A stretch of 64,000 nucleotides of DNA from Alphaproteobacteria bacterium UBA3612 (GCA_002375465.1 DFLT01000003.1:328146-392145); one strand, 5' to 3'. Shown: positions 36,202-45,690, counted from the first letter of the stretch. Notes: generated by a model not told the origin, from the letters alone. Numbers and translations: made by a program.

Positions 36202-37115
36202 GCGCCGTCAACCTGAATGGAGAAGAGGTTCGCCGGTTCGACAGTCAGCCCGAACAGCAATCGCCCCGCCACGATCAGCACCAGAATGGCAAGCGCCAGG
36301 CGCAATTTTTCCGGGGGCAGGCCGATCGCGATTTTGGCGCCCAGCTGCGCGCCCATGACACCGCCGATCAGCAGCAGCGCAGCCAGAACGATGTCCACCG
36401 TCTTTGACTGGACGGCATGCAACAGCGTGATCGCCGCGGTCGTAAAGACGATCTGAAACAGGCTGGTCCCCACGACGACGCCAACCGACATGCCGAGGAC
36501 GTAAATGAGGATCGGCACCATGATCAGGCCGCCGCCAATGCCCATGACGAACGTCAATATGCCGACCACCATGCCGACAAGCAGCGGCGCGAGGGGAGAG
36601 ATGAACAGTCCCGACGCGCGAAAACGCATTTTTCCTGGCAGGGCGGAAATAAGCCGATTTTGACGCCGGGACTGTTTCGGCCGCCCCCCCTTTGCCTGTC
36701 GCCGCAACGTGCGGACAGTCTCAATGAGCATCGATGCGCCAACAAGACCAAGAAAAACGACGTATATCAGCGAGATCGTCAGGTCGATCTGGCCGACCTG
36801 CTGCAGCGCGCGAAACAGCACAGAGCCGAGCAGCGCGCCGATCACACCCCCCGCAACCAGTACGGCGCCCATCTTCACATCGACGCCGCCACGCCGCCAA
36901 TGCGCCATGGCGCCAGAAACGCTGGAGCCCGTCACCTGGGTCGCGGAAGAAGCGACTGCAACGGCGGGCGGAATGCCATAGAACATCAGCAGCGGCGTCA
37001 TCAGAAAACCGCCGCCTACGCCAAACAGGCCCGACGTAATGCCCACCAGCAGGCCAAGGCCTATGATCACGGCGGCGTTTACGCTTAGTTCCGCAATCGG
37101 CAGGTAAATATCCAT
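36198..37115 (-). CDS. TauE/SafE family sulfite/anion exporter
   Basis: 305 residues with eight hydrophobic spans in two homologous halves. Each half begins with the family pattern: GITSGLFGVGGGFLMTPLL in the first, GILTFVMGIGGGLIMVPIL in the second. A basic cytoplasmic loop (RRQAKGGRPKQSRRQNR) links the halves. Family members export sulfite, sulfoacetate or related anions. Translationally coupled to the TIGR02186 gene. Confidence 0.92.
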   Translation of the reverse strand: MDIYLPIAELSVNAAVIIGLGLLVGITSGLFGVGGGFLMTPLLMFYGIPPAVAVASSATQVTGSSVSGAMAHWRRGGVDVKMGAVLVAGGVIGALLGSVLFRALQQVGQIDLTISLIYVVFLGLVGASMLIETVRTLRRQAKGGRPKQSRRQNRLISALPGKMRFRASGLFISPLAPLLVGMVVGILTFVMGIGGGLIMVPILIYVLGMSVGVVVGTSLFQIVFTTAAITLLHAVQSKTVDIVLAALLLIGGVMGAQLGAKIAIGLPPEKLRLALAILVLIVAGRLLFGLTVEPANLFSIQVDGA

Positions 37116-37177
37116 GGCAGATTGCCTTAACGGGCTATGCGCGGAGTCGCCACTGGATTGCTGCGCCGCAACAGTGG

Positions 37178-38386
37178 TCAGTATCCAAGTGCGACCGTCA
37201 ATGCGGCTCCATCATTGTTCGCAGCGTTCCCGGCAATTCCGCGCCGGTAGCTGGCCCGCAGGTCCAAGGTTGCCGCTCCGATAGGGACGTGGGCACGCAG
37301 AGCGGGTCCAATCTCAAGAACGGATATTGTATTCCCTGCCCTTTGAATGCCGCCCCAGGCGCCCGCCCCGATGCTGAGACCGTCGCGCAGGCGATAGCCA
37401 GTAAACCCTTGCCCGCCCGCAAACACATCTCGATCCCGCCAGCCGACAATTCCGACATCGGCATATACTGACGCGTCGAGCGCATTCTCCTGATCCGTCG
37501 CCATGCCCCCGGACAGGCGGATCTGCGTTGCATTGATGCCGCCATCCCCGAGGGCGATACGCTGTTCGACGACCAGCTTAGGCGCTGCGCGGCCGAACAA
37601 TTGCCATCCCGCCCCTACGAGCGCCTCGGCAATGCCCGGCTGTCCGCCCTGTGCAGGCGCGCCGGTCATGCGCGCCTCGATTGAAACTGGCCGCCTTGCG
37701 AGCGGATCGAGTGTCCATGACGCGGCAAGACCATATTGGCTTCCCCCGAAGACCGGCTGGGTCGGAAGGATCGTCGCCGTAGCCTCGTCACGCGCCAGCC
37801 AATATGCGGAAATGGACAGCCGCTTGTTGAGACCGCGAAGTTGCGCGCGCCACAGTTCAGCCTGGGGATGGTCCGGGCCCTCTGTCAGCGCCCGCTGGAA
37901 ATAATCGGCCGCTTCCCGCCGGTCCCCCGCTTGCAACCGCGTAAAAGCGGTTTCTGCCAGATTGAACGGGTCTGGGCGGGTAGACGGTATATCCGTGCGG
38001 ATCGGGGCGCTGGCAGAATGGAGGGTCGCGGCGCTCGGCCCAGTGGCCTGAGAATCAGTCGCGATGGAAGAAAGGGGCAAAGAAGCAAGCGCATCCGGGT
38101 CATGGGCAATTTGCCTGTGGCCTCCTTGGCGGGAGGGCGATGGGAACGTGCCTGGCGAACCGGCTGGCACCGGTGCACCCGCCGCTGCAACAAGGGTCTC
38201 GTCAGCCGGGGTGGGGTATGGCGGAGAGGCCGCAGGAGCGCGGGGCCGTTCAGGAGCGGGCGCAGAGGGCGGCGGCCCCATCTCTGCTATAAGGAGTCGC
38301 ACATTATCCTGCAGCACGGCGAGGCGCCAGATCATCCAGCCGAACAGCAGCGCTCCCAACAGGGCAAGCCAGAAAAGCGGCCTCAT
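37178..38386 (-). CDS. NfrA-like protein: membrane anchor, TPR-like region, C-terminal barrel-like domain
   Basis: 402 residues. One N-terminal hydrophobic helix (LFWLALLGALLFGWMIWRLAV) with no obvious cleavage site, a proline/alanine-rich low-complexity stretch (about 35-135), a short TPR-like unit (NLAETAFTRLQAGDRREAAD, FQRALTEGPDHPQAELW), then about 200 residues of alternating strands ending in VALGY with a C-terminal aromatic, reminiscent of the phage N4 receptor NfrA C-terminal domain. Its ATG overlaps the stop of the NfrB-like glycosyltransferase by one base, so the two are coupled. Much shorter than E. coli NfrA. Homology is judged by pattern and context, not a search. Confidence 0.6.
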   Translation of the reverse strand: MRPLFWLALLGALLFGWMIWRLAVLQDNVRLLIAEMGPPPSAPAPERPRAPAASPPYPTPADETLVAAAGAPVPAGSPGTFPSPSRQGGHRQIAHDPDALASLPLSSIATDSQATGPSAATLHSASAPIRTDIPSTRPDPFNLAETAFTRLQAGDRREAADYFQRALTEGPDHPQAELWRAQLRGLNKRLSISAYWLARDEATATILPTQPVFGGSQYGLAASWTLDPLARRPVSIEARMTGAPAQGGQPGIAEALVGAGWQLFGRAAPKLVVEQRIALGDGGINATQIRLSGGMATDQENALDASVYADVGIVGWRDRDVFAGGQGFTGYRLRDGLSIGAGAWGGIQRAGNTISVLEIGPALRAHVPIGAATLDLRASYRRGIAGNAANNDGAALTVALGY

Positions 38387-39801
38387 CAGTCGTCTGCCGC
38401 GGCAGGAAATTTGTGCACGGTCTTGTCCCAGCGCAAGCGCTCACCCCGCACGATGAGTGTCAGATAGACGCCAAGGGCGCGTCTGGCAGCTAGGATACTG
38501 AAGATATTGGCGATAACCGCCCTGGGGATCGAAAGCGCCCCTTCGACAAGGCCATAGACCCGGGCGGTAAACCACGCCCGCATCGCGAGCCGCCAAAGAA
38601 CCGAAGCCGTGCAGAAAAGCATCAGATACCACAGGAGGGAGCCGCCCCTCACCAGCGTCGGCAGACGTGCCGCATCGGCATCGACCCATCTGGCGACCAC
38701 CGAAATAGCGGCCATGATCGAGGCGGCATAGGCCAGAAGAATGATGACCGCGTTCACCGGCGGCTTCCGGTCCCTGAGCATCATATATCGGTCGGCAAGG
38801 CCCCCTGCCCAGCCAAGCCGTTGCCAGCCCTGAAACACGATGCCGGTCAGCCAGCGTGTCTTTTGCCGAACCGCGGCGTCGAAGCTCGCAGGGAAATGTT
38901 CGCGTGTCGCCACGGCGCCCCTGCCATTGCGCTCGGGCAGGCGCACAAAGGCACCCCTGCCACCACGCGATATCCTCAGCCCGATCTCATAATCCTCCGT
39001 CAGCGATTCCGCATCGAACGGCATTTGCTGACGCAATTCTGCCAAAGCGCCGAGTTCCTGCCTGCCAAAGGCACATGCCACCCCGGCAGAGGGGATCGCG
39101 GCGCCCAACATTTCGCGGACGATCAAGGTCTTGCCATGATGTTCTGAGAATTCGTCGAGATAATGGCCACTGACCCAGCGAGAATCAGCATCCGGCAACG
39201 GGATGACCGGCAGTTGCACCATGGCGATCCGTGGCATCAGATGATCGAATATTCTGAGTTCGCTGGGATGGACGACGTCCTCGGCGTCATGAAGAACGAC
39301 GCCCTTGTAGCGAAAGCCGCCCTTTTCCTCATGTCGCAGCATTTCTTGCCAGATATGGTTCAGGCAATCGGCCTTTGTCGTCGGCCCCGGCCGTGGATTT
39401 ACGGTGACGTGTACGCGCTCGTCATTGATGGGACGGATGGCGGCGATGGTGGCCGGATCATTTGCGTAGACGCCGACGAAAACGTCGTAGCACGCGTGAT
39501 CGAGGGTGCGCGTCAGGCGCGTCAGCATGGGGCCGATCACGTCGCCTTCGTCCCAGGCCGGCACGAAGATCGCGAAGCGCCCAGCAGGTTCACGGCGCGG
39601 GACGTCATCCTCCGTCCATCGGCTATAGCGGCGATAGGCGCCGAATCGACGCCGCAGACTGCCCACGATATAGGTCAGATCGACGAACAACTCATCGAGG
39701 CCGAAGACGGCCACACCCACGGCGGCCATCATCAAAAGGTCGCGGGTCAACACCCAGTAATACGGCCAAAAGCCGAACTGCTCTGTCGTCGCCACCCCCA
39801 T
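38386..39801 (-). CDS. NfrB-like family 2 glycosyltransferase, integral membrane
   Basis: 471 residues. Processive-type GT2 motifs: VPAWDEGDVIGPML, DAEDVVHP (DxD-type), LTEDYEIGLR (TED) and RQKTRWLTGIVFQGW (QxxRW). One N-terminal span and three to four C-terminal spans place the catalytic domain in the cytoplasm, with the polymer probably moved across the membrane. It resembles E. coli NfrB, which with NfrA makes and exports a surface glycan, but stops after the last spans and lacks the C-terminal MshEN cyclic-di-GMP receptor region. ATG 39801 is chosen; a TTG at 39822 is possible. Divergent from thyA. Confidence 0.82.
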   Translation of the reverse strand: MGVATTEQFGFWPYYWVLTRDLLMMAAVGVAVFGLDELFVDLTYIVGSLRRRFGAYRRYSRWTEDDVPRREPAGRFAIFVPAWDEGDVIGPMLTRLTRTLDHACYDVFVGVYANDPATIAAIRPINDERVHVTVNPRPGPTTKADCLNHIWQEMLRHEEKGGFRYKGVVLHDAEDVVHPSELRIFDHLMPRIAMVQLPVIPLPDADSRWVSGHYLDEFSEHHGKTLIVREMLGAAIPSAGVACAFGRQELGALAELRQQMPFDAESLTEDYEIGLRISRGGRGAFVRLPERNGRGAVATREHFPASFDAAVRQKTRWLTGIVFQGWQRLGWAGGLADRYMMLRDRKPPVNAVIILLAYAASIMAAISVVARWVDADAARLPTLVRGGSLLWYLMLFCTASVLWRLAMRAWFTARVYGLVEGALSIPRAVIANIFSILAARRALGVYLTLIVRGERLRWDKTVHKFPAAADD

Positions 39802-39854
39802 GGGAAAGCCGCATAACGGCAAACGCGGACTTCACAAAATGTATCGCGTGACGC

Positions 39855-40658
39855 ATGACTGCCGCCATGCAGCAATATCTGGATTTGATGCGTACCGTCC
39901 TGGAAACGGGCGTCGTGCGCGGCGACCGCACGGGAACGGGCACGCGCAGTATATTCGGCCATCAGATGCGCTTTAACCTGGCAGACGGCTTTCCGGTGCT
40001 GACCACCAAGAAGCTGCACCTGAAAAGCATCATCCATGAGCTTTTGTGGTTCGTCGCCGGCGATACGAATATCCGCTACCTGAAGGAAAATGGCGTTTCC
40101 ATCTGGAACGAATGGGCCGACGAGAATGGCGAATTGGGGCCGGTCTATGGAAAGCAATGGCGCCGGTGGGAAACGGCGGACGGCCGGGTCGTCGATCAAT
40201 TGCAGAATGTGCTGCACCAGATCCGGACAAACCCCGAGTCCCGCCGTCTGATCGTTACAGCCTGGAATCCGGGTGAGGTCGATTCAATGGCTCTGCCCCC
40301 CTGTCATTGCCTGTTTCAATTCTATGTCGCAAACGGGCGGCTTAGCTGTCAGCTATATCAGCGGAGCGCAGATATTTTCCTGGGCGTTCCGTTCAACATC
40401 GCCAGCTATGCACTGCTGACGATGATGATCGCGCAGACCAGCGGACTGGCGCCGGGCGACTTCGTGCTGACGCTGGGCGACGCGCATCTCTATTCGAACC
40501 ATGAGGAACAGGCGCGTGAGCAACTCACTCGCACGCCCGGGCCGCTGCCCCGAATGCATATTGCCGACCGTGCCAGCCTGTTCGACTTTCGCTATGAGGA
40601 TTTCCGGCTGGACGGATATGAGGCGGCGCCCACGATCAAGGCGCCGATCGCGGTATGA
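39855..40658 (+). CDS. thyA: thymidylate synthase
   Basis: 267 residues, complete. Nucleophile C150 in ALPPCHCLFQFYV; dUMP phosphate contacts in DRTGTGTRSIFGHQM and CQLYQRSADIFLGVPFN; C-terminal IKAPIAV. It methylates dUMP with methylene-tetrahydrofolate, producing dihydrofolate that folA, overlapping by four bases (ATGA), reduces again. Second in-frame ATG four codons in is possible. Confidence 0.98.
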   Translation: MTAAMQQYLDLMRTVLETGVVRGDRTGTGTRSIFGHQMRFNLADGFPVLTTKKLHLKSIIHELLWFVAGDTNIRYLKENGVSIWNEWADENGELGPVYGKQWRRWETADGRVVDQLQNVLHQIRTNPESRRLIVTAWNPGEVDSMALPPCHCLFQFYVANGRLSCQLYQRSADIFLGVPFNIASYALLTMMIAQTSGLAPGDFVLTLGDAHLYSNHEEQAREQLTRTPGPLPRMHIADRASLFDFRYEDFRLDGYEAAPTIKAPIAV

Positions 40659-41161
40659 CGCGGCCCGACATCGTTCTGCTGGCCGCGCTGGCGGAAAATC
40701 GCGTGATCGGCAAGGACGGCGGTATGCCCTGGCACCTGCCGGAAGATCTGAAGCGGTTCAAACGGATGACGATCGGAAAGCCCTGCATCATGGGGCGCAA
40801 GACGTTTGAATCGATGGGCGGCGCCCTGCCCGGCCGGCATAATATCGTCCTGACGCGGCAATCCGATTGGCAGGCGGAGCGGGCGCACGTCGTACCCAAT
40901 CTGGCAGAAGCGATCGCGGAAGCCGGCCTGAATCCGAAGGCGCGCGCGGAAACCATCTTCGTCATCGGCGGCGCGGAAATCTATGCGCAGGCGCTGCCGT
41001 CCGCCACGCGGCTGGAACTGACCGAAGTGCATGCCACGCCGGAGGGTGACACATTCTTTCCTGATTTCGACAGGCTAAAATGGCAGGAAATCGCACGGGA
41101 ACGCCATGCCGGGCCGGAAGGACAGCCGGATTTCAGCTTCGTCACGCTGGAAAAAGCCTGA
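40655..41161 (+). CDS. folA: dihydrofolate reductase
   Basis: 168 residues. AALAENRVIGKDGGMPWHLPE at the N-terminus, MGRKTFESMGGALPGRHNIV for NADPH binding and FVIGGAEIYAQAL toward the end are all canonical. It regenerates tetrahydrofolate from the dihydrofolate made by ThyA. Overlaps thyA by four bases and the M19 dipeptidase gene by one base, so the three form one tightly coupled unit. Confidence 0.97.
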   Translation: MTRPDIVLLAALAENRVIGKDGGMPWHLPEDLKRFKRMTIGKPCIMGRKTFESMGGALPGRHNIVLTRQSDWQAERAHVVPNLAEAIAEAGLNPKARAETIFVIGGAEIYAQALPSATRLELTEVHATPEGDTFFPDFDRLKWQEIARERHAGPEGQPDFSFVTLEKA

Positions 41162-42417
41162 TGGCGGCAAAGCCGAAAGCGAAGCGCAAACCCGCCCCGC
41201 AGGGAAAGGCGAAGTCGAAAGGGAAACCACCGGCAACCGCCGCCGCGCGGAGAATTCGCCGCTTCTTCACGACGGTTACGGTCTTTTCCATCATCATCGT
41301 GCTGTTTTTCTGGCTGGTCCCCACCATGGCGGAGCGCGCGATGAACCGGATCGAGGGGTCCGGGCTTTGGCGGGTTTCGGAGGAGGCGCAGGCGCTGCAC
41401 AATGAGGTGATTGTCGCTGACCTGCATGCGGACACGCTGCTGTGGCGCCGCAATCCTAGTGAGCGTTCCGCACGCGGGCATGTAGATTTGCAGCGGCTGC
41501 GCGACGGAAATGTCGCGCTGCAGGTCTTCGGATCCGTCACAAAGACGCCGCGGGGACAGAATTACGAGTCTAACAGCGCCGATACGGACAACATCACGCC
41601 TCTTTCCGTCGCTCAGTTGCAGCCGATCCGAACATGGGATTCCCTGCTGCAACGCTCCCTCTATCATGCCGAGAAACTGGCAGATGCAGCGCAGGAAGAG
41701 CCCGGCGGCTTTCTGCTGATACGCACGAACGCCGATCTGGACCTGCTGCTCGCCCAGCGTGCGCGCGGACAGCAGGTCGTGGGGGCGCTGCTGGGGGTCG
41801 AAGGGCTGCACAATCTGGAGGGGCGCATCGACAATCTCGACCGCCTGTTCGATGCCGGCTATCGCATGGCGAGCCTGACGCACTTCTTCGACAATGATCT
41901 GGCAGGGTCAATGCACGGCGTGGACAAGGGTGGCCTGACCCCCATGGGACGACAGGCGGTACGCCGCATGGAACAAAGCGGCATGCTGGTCGACGTGGCG
42001 CACCTGTCGCATATGGCACTGGCCGACCTGATTGAAATGGCTGAGCGGCCGCTGATTTCCTCGCACGGGGGCGTGCGCGCGACTTGCGCGGAAAACCGCA
42101 ATTTGTCCGACCCCGAAATCCGGGGCATCGCCGCTACGGGTGGCCTGATCGGCATTGGTTTTTGGGACGGCGCCGTCTGTGCCCCGACACCGGCCGCAAC
42201 GGCGCGTGCGATGCGACATGTTCGCGACCTTGTCGGCATCGAACATGTCGCCCTTGGCAGCGATTTCGACGGCGCCGTCACCACCGGTTTCGATGCAAGC
42301 GGCATGGCGGCGATGACGCAGGCCCTGCTGGACCAGGGTTTCAGCGAGGACGAGGTCCGCGCCGCCATGGGCGGCAATGTCATAAGGCTGTTCAGCCGCA
42401 CACTGCCCCGGGACTAG
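41161..42417 (+). CDS. M19 membrane dipeptidase, single N-terminal anchor
   Basis: 418 residues from ATG 41161, one base overlapping folA's stop. A lysine/alanine-rich cytoplasmic tail (about 34 residues) precedes one span (TVTVFSIIIVLFFWLVP), so the catalytic domain is periplasmic. Binuclear zinc ligands are visible: H-x-D in VADLHADTLLW, the glutamate in LLGVEGLHNL, and histidines in DVAHLSHMAL and ISSHGGV. The SRAxD-like region is ATCAENRNL. Family members cleave dipeptides, including D-containing ones from peptidoglycan. Functional link with folate genes is not obvious. Confidence 0.93.
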   Translation: MAAKPKAKRKPAPQGKAKSKGKPPATAAARRIRRFFTTVTVFSIIIVLFFWLVPTMAERAMNRIEGSGLWRVSEEAQALHNEVIVADLHADTLLWRRNPSERSARGHVDLQRLRDGNVALQVFGSVTKTPRGQNYESNSADTDNITPLSVAQLQPIRTWDSLLQRSLYHAEKLADAAQEEPGGFLLIRTNADLDLLLAQRARGQQVVGALLGVEGLHNLEGRIDNLDRLFDAGYRMASLTHFFDNDLAGSMHGVDKGGLTPMGRQAVRRMEQSGMLVDVAHLSHMALADLIEMAERPLISSHGGVRATCAENRNLSDPEIRGIAATGGLIGIGFWDGAVCAPTPAATARAMRHVRDLVGIEHVALGSDFDGAVTTGFDASGMAAMTQALLDQGFSEDEVRAAMGGNVIRLFSRTLPRD

Positions 42418-42423
42418 CGGCGC

Positions 42424-42705
42424 TTACAAGGCGTCGATCTGCTTTGCCAAGTCCAGGTCGCGCGTCGAAAGACCGTCGGCATCGTGCGTGGTAAGTGTGA
42501 TCTCTACCTTATTGTAAACATTGAACCACTCCGGGTGGTGATCCGCCTTTTCAGCCAGCAGGGCGACCTTCGTCATGAAGCCGAAGGCGGCGACGAAATC
42601 GTCGAACTGAAAGCTTTTCTGAATCGCATCTCGGTCTGCGGCAATTTTCCAGCCGGACAGTTTCGGCAAGTGCTGGGCGCGTTCTTCCTCGGTCAGCTTT
42701 TTCAT
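42424..42705 (-). CDS. phhB: 4a-hydroxytetrahydrobiopterin dehydratase (pterin carbinolamine dehydratase)
   Basis: 93 residues from ATG 42705, preceded by GGAGGAAAG. The PCD/DCoH motif is complete: KADHHPEWFNVYNKVEITLT with the histidine pair, then THDADGLSTRDLDLAKQID. It recycles the pterin cofactor after phenylalanine hydroxylation; no hydroxylase gene is in the window. Longer upstream starts would overlap the divergent zincin gene and are unlikely. Confidence 0.95.
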   Translation of the reverse strand: MKKLTEEERAQHLPKLSGWKIAADRDAIQKSFQFDDFVAAFGFMTKVALLAEKADHHPEWFNVYNKVEITLTTHDADGLSTRDLDLAKQIDAL

Positions 42706-42749
42706 CTTCGTCTTTCCTCCTGTGCTTTGCGTTTCTAGGGGGGGATCGC

Positions 42750-43148
42750 ATGACGACCCCGCATGGTTTCGCACCGACCCTTGACGATATCGAAGCGATA
42801 GCGCGACAGGCGCTGGCCGATCTGCCCCCGGTTTTCCAGACTTATCTGCCCGACGTGGTCCTGAAAGTGGAGGATTTCCCATCCGAGGAGGTGCAGAGGG
42901 ACATGGAACTGGAGTCCCCCTTCGACATTCTGGGCCTTTATCATGGACATGATGTCAGCCGCTCCGTCGAGGTGTCAGGCGCCCTGCCCGACACCGTCTA
43001 TCTCTACCGTCGGCCGCTGCTCGATTATTGGGCGGAACATGAAGAGACGCTGGCGCATCTCGTCGCCCATGTGCTGATCCACGAAATCGGCCATCATTTC
43101 GGTATGTCAGACGATGATATGCACGGCCTGGAGGACCAGACGGACTAG
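42750..43148 (+). CDS. small zincin-like metallopeptidase family protein
   Basis: 132 residues. The zinc motif HEIGHHFGMSDDDMHGLED near the C-terminus is the hallmark of the short zincin_1 family, with LPDTVYLYRRPLLDYWAE before it. Cytosolic, function unknown; the family often sits with housekeeping genes. The last four bases overlap the end of the convergent sirtuin gene. Confidence 0.88.
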   Translation: MTTPHGFAPTLDDIEAIARQALADLPPVFQTYLPDVVLKVEDFPSEEVQRDMELESPFDILGLYHGHDVSRSVEVSGALPDTVYLYRRPLLDYWAEHEETLAHLVAHVLIHEIGHHFGMSDDDMHGLEDQTD

Positions 43149-43849
43149 CCGAGGAGCGAATCCACCCATTGCGGCACCAAGGTTCCCGCAGGTCCGTGGC
43201 GCGCTTCATCGAAAAACGACGTCCCCTCACTGGGGTCAAGATTGAGTTCCAGGGTGCGCGCGCCATGCGCGGCCGCCACCCGAACGAAGCCGGCGGCAGG
43301 ATAGACCGCCCCCGACGTCCCGATGGAAACGAACAGGTCGGCCCCGGACAGGGCCTCCTCAATACGCTCCATATGATAGGGCATCTCCCCGAACCAGACG
43401 ATGTCGGGGCGCAATGCCTCCGACGCCCCACAGGCGGCACAGGTAGCCCCCTCGATCAGCGTCGCAGGCGAATCCTGGCGCTCGTCGCATGACAGACAGA
43501 ATGCCCGGCGCAATTCCCCGTGCATGTGGAGCAGTCGCCGCGACCCTGCACGCTCGTGCAGATCGTCGACATTCTGCGTTACCAGCAGCAAATCCCCGGA
43601 CCATTCGCGATCAAGGCGCGCCAAGGCCAGATGCGCGGCATTGGGTTCTACCCCCGCCAGCGCCGCGCGGCGCTGATCGTAGAAATTCTGTACCAGCCGG
43701 GGGTCGCGTGCAAATGCCTCTGGCGTGGCGACATCCTCGACGCGGTGCCCCTCCCACAGGCCATCGGGACCGCGAAATGTGGCAACACCCGATTCCGCCG
43801 ATATACCGGCGCCGGTCAGGATGACGATGTTTCCTGGCTTGTCATGCAT
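43145..43849 (-). CDS. cobB: NAD-dependent protein deacylase, class III sirtuin
   Basis: 234 residues from ATG 43849 (GGAGAG seven bases upstream, better than ATG 43864). NAD site GAGISAESGVATFRG, TQNVDDLHERAG and the catalytic histidine in LHMHGELRRA. Two CxxC pairs (CLSC, CAAC) bind zinc. Y57-x-x-R60 in FYDQRR marks the class III (SIRT5/CobB) type that removes succinyl or malonyl groups as well as acetyl. It probably adjusts lysine acylation of metabolic enzymes. Confidence 0.94.
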   Translation of the reverse strand: MHDKPGNIVILTGAGISAESGVATFRGPDGLWEGHRVEDVATPEAFARDPRLVQNFYDQRRAALAGVEPNAAHLALARLDREWSGDLLLVTQNVDDLHERAGSRRLLHMHGELRRAFCLSCDERQDSPATLIEGATCAACGASEALRPDIVWFGEMPYHMERIEEALSGADLFVSIGTSGAVYPAAGFVRVAAAHGARTLELNLDPSEGTSFFDEARHGPAGTLVPQWVDSLLG

Positions 43850-43896
43850 GATAGGGCTCTCCATCTCTTTAAGGACGAATAGGAGCGCTGAAGAAC

Positions 43897-44679
43897 ATGA
43901 CAAGCCGCATTGGCGTATTGGGTGCGGGCGGCCGCATGGGCCGCGCGATCATCGAGACCGTCGAAATGACCGACGGGGTGACACTCGGCGGGGCAGCCGA
44001 GCGCCCGGGGCATCCATGTCTCGGCGAGCCATTGACCGGTACCCTGACAATCTGCGCGAACCCCTCTGCCATTGCGAACGATTGCGAAGTGCTGGTCGAT
44101 TTCACGACACCGGACGCGCTGGCGGGCAATCTGGATGCGGCGCTAGCGGCCAAATGCGCCATCGTCATTGGAACAACGGGCCTGACCGAGTCTCACCTGA
44201 AGCAGGTTGACGAAGCATCGCGCGATATAGCTGTATTGCAGACGGCGAACACCAGTGTCGGCGTCAACATGCTCGCATCACTCGTCCGGCAGACTGCCGC
44301 GGCACTGGGGCCGGACTGGGACATCGAAATCGTGGAAATGCACCATCGCCACAAGGTGGACGCGCCATCCGGCACGGCCCTGCTGCTGGGCGAAGCGGCG
44401 GCTGCAGGTCGCGGTGAAACGCTGGGCCGTCTGGCCGAACGCGGGCGCGACGGCCCGGACAGCCAGAGAGTGCCAGGTGCGATCGGCATGGCATCGCTGC
44501 GCGGCGGCTCCGTCGCGGGCGACCACGATGTCATCTTCGCTGGCGATGGAGAGCGGCTGGAACTCGGTCATCGCGCTGAATCACGTGAAACTTTTGCGCG
44601 CGGGGCTGTGCGCGCGGCGCGCTGGCTGGCTGGAAAGCCGGCCGGTCTTTACACCATGAAGGACGTACTTGGCCTGTGA
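43897..44679 (+). CDS. dapB: 4-hydroxy-tetrahydrodipicolinate reductase
   Basis: 260 residues. NAD(P) site GVLGAGGRMGRAIIE, catalytic motif EMHHRHKVDAPSGTALLLGE and the C-terminal GLYTMKDVLGL are all canonical. It catalyses the second committed step of diaminopimelate/lysine synthesis; asd, which supplies the precursor, is at 19460. GTGA overlap joins it to the downstream monooxygenase. Confidence 0.97.
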   Translation: MTSRIGVLGAGGRMGRAIIETVEMTDGVTLGGAAERPGHPCLGEPLTGTLTICANPSAIANDCEVLVDFTTPDALAGNLDAALAAKCAIVIGTTGLTESHLKQVDEASRDIAVLQTANTSVGVNMLASLVRQTAAALGPDWDIEIVEMHHRHKVDAPSGTALLLGEAAAAGRGETLGRLAERGRDGPDSQRVPGAIGMASLRGGSVAGDHDVIFAGDGERLELGHRAESRETFARGAVRAARWLAGKPAGLYTMKDVLGL

Positions 44680-45665
44680 TCCCCTTTTCCATTCTTGATC
44701 TTTCCCCCGTCGTCGAGGGCGGTGACGTTTCGACGTCCCTGGCGAACTCCCGCGCGCTGGCGCAGGCCGGCGAGCGTCTGGGTTACAATCGCTTCTGGCT
44801 GGCCGAGCATCACGGCATGCAGGGCATTGCCAGCGCCGCCACCAGCGTCGTTATCGGCCATGTCGCGGCAGGTACCAGCAAGATACGCGTCGGCGCAGGC
44901 GGCATCATGCTGCCAAATCACGCCCCCCTGCTGATCGCCGAACAGTTCGGCACACTGGCCGCACTGCACCCCGGTCGTATCGACCTGGGCCTGGGACGCG
45001 CGCCGGGTTCGGACGGTGTCGTGGCGCAGGCAATGAAACGCGACCTGTATGCGGCTGCGGAACGGTTTCCCGCCGATGTCCAAGAGCTGATGTCCTATTT
45101 TGCCGGCAGCGGGCCGGTACGCGCCGTCCCCGGCGAGGGCGAGGACGTACCCGTCTGGATTCTTGGCTCTAGCCTCTATGGTGCGCAGGTGGCGGCACAT
45201 TTCGGCCTTCCCTACGCCTTTGCCAGCCATTTCGCGCCCACGCATATGCACGAGGCGATCCGGATTTATCGGGAACGTTTCCAGCCGTCAGAGAGGCTGA
45301 AGAAACCCTATGTCATGCTGGGCTACAATGTAGTCGCCGCGGAAACCGACGAGGAGGCGCAATTTCTGTCCACCTCCCTCCTGCAGGCGTTTGTCAATCT
45401 GGGGCGCGGTACGCCGGGGCGGCTGCCCAGGCCCGTCGAGGGGTACGAAAAGGATCTGCCCCCTGATGCACGCGCGCGGCTGTCGGGCATGCTGTCGGCA
45501 AGCGCCATTGGTTCCGCCGACACCGTGGCGAACACCATTGCCTCCTTCATCGAAAAGACCGGCGCCGACGAACTGATCCTGTCCGCGAGTGTGCATGATT
45601 TCGAGAAGCGGATCAGAAGTTACGAAATTGCCGCGGACGTTCATGCGCGGCTGGCGGCGGTCTGA
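44676..45665 (+). CDS. LLM class flavin-dependent oxidoreductase
   Basis: 329 residues from GTG 44676 overlapping dapB. Luciferase-like TIM barrel of the 'group 1' type: FSILDLSPVVEGG at the start, YNRFWLAEHHGMQGIASAAT, GAGGIMLPNHAPLLIAEQFG and LGLGRAPGSD. Uses reduced FMN for monooxygenation of an unknown substrate. Cytosolic. The overlap with dapB suggests co-translation, but a metabolic link is unclear. Confidence 0.9.
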   Translation: MIPFSILDLSPVVEGGDVSTSLANSRALAQAGERLGYNRFWLAEHHGMQGIASAATSVVIGHVAAGTSKIRVGAGGIMLPNHAPLLIAEQFGTLAALHPGRIDLGLGRAPGSDGVVAQAMKRDLYAAAERFPADVQELMSYFAGSGPVRAVPGEGEDVPVWILGSSLYGAQVAAHFGLPYAFASHFAPTHMHEAIRIYRERFQPSERLKKPYVMLGYNVVAAETDEEAQFLSTSLLQAFVNLGRGTPGRLPRPVEGYEKDLPPDARARLSGMLSASAIGSADTVANTIASFIEKTGADELILSASVHDFEKRIRSYEIAADVHARLAAV

Positions 45666-45690
45666 ATTGGCTGTGCGGTCGGCAGTGCCG

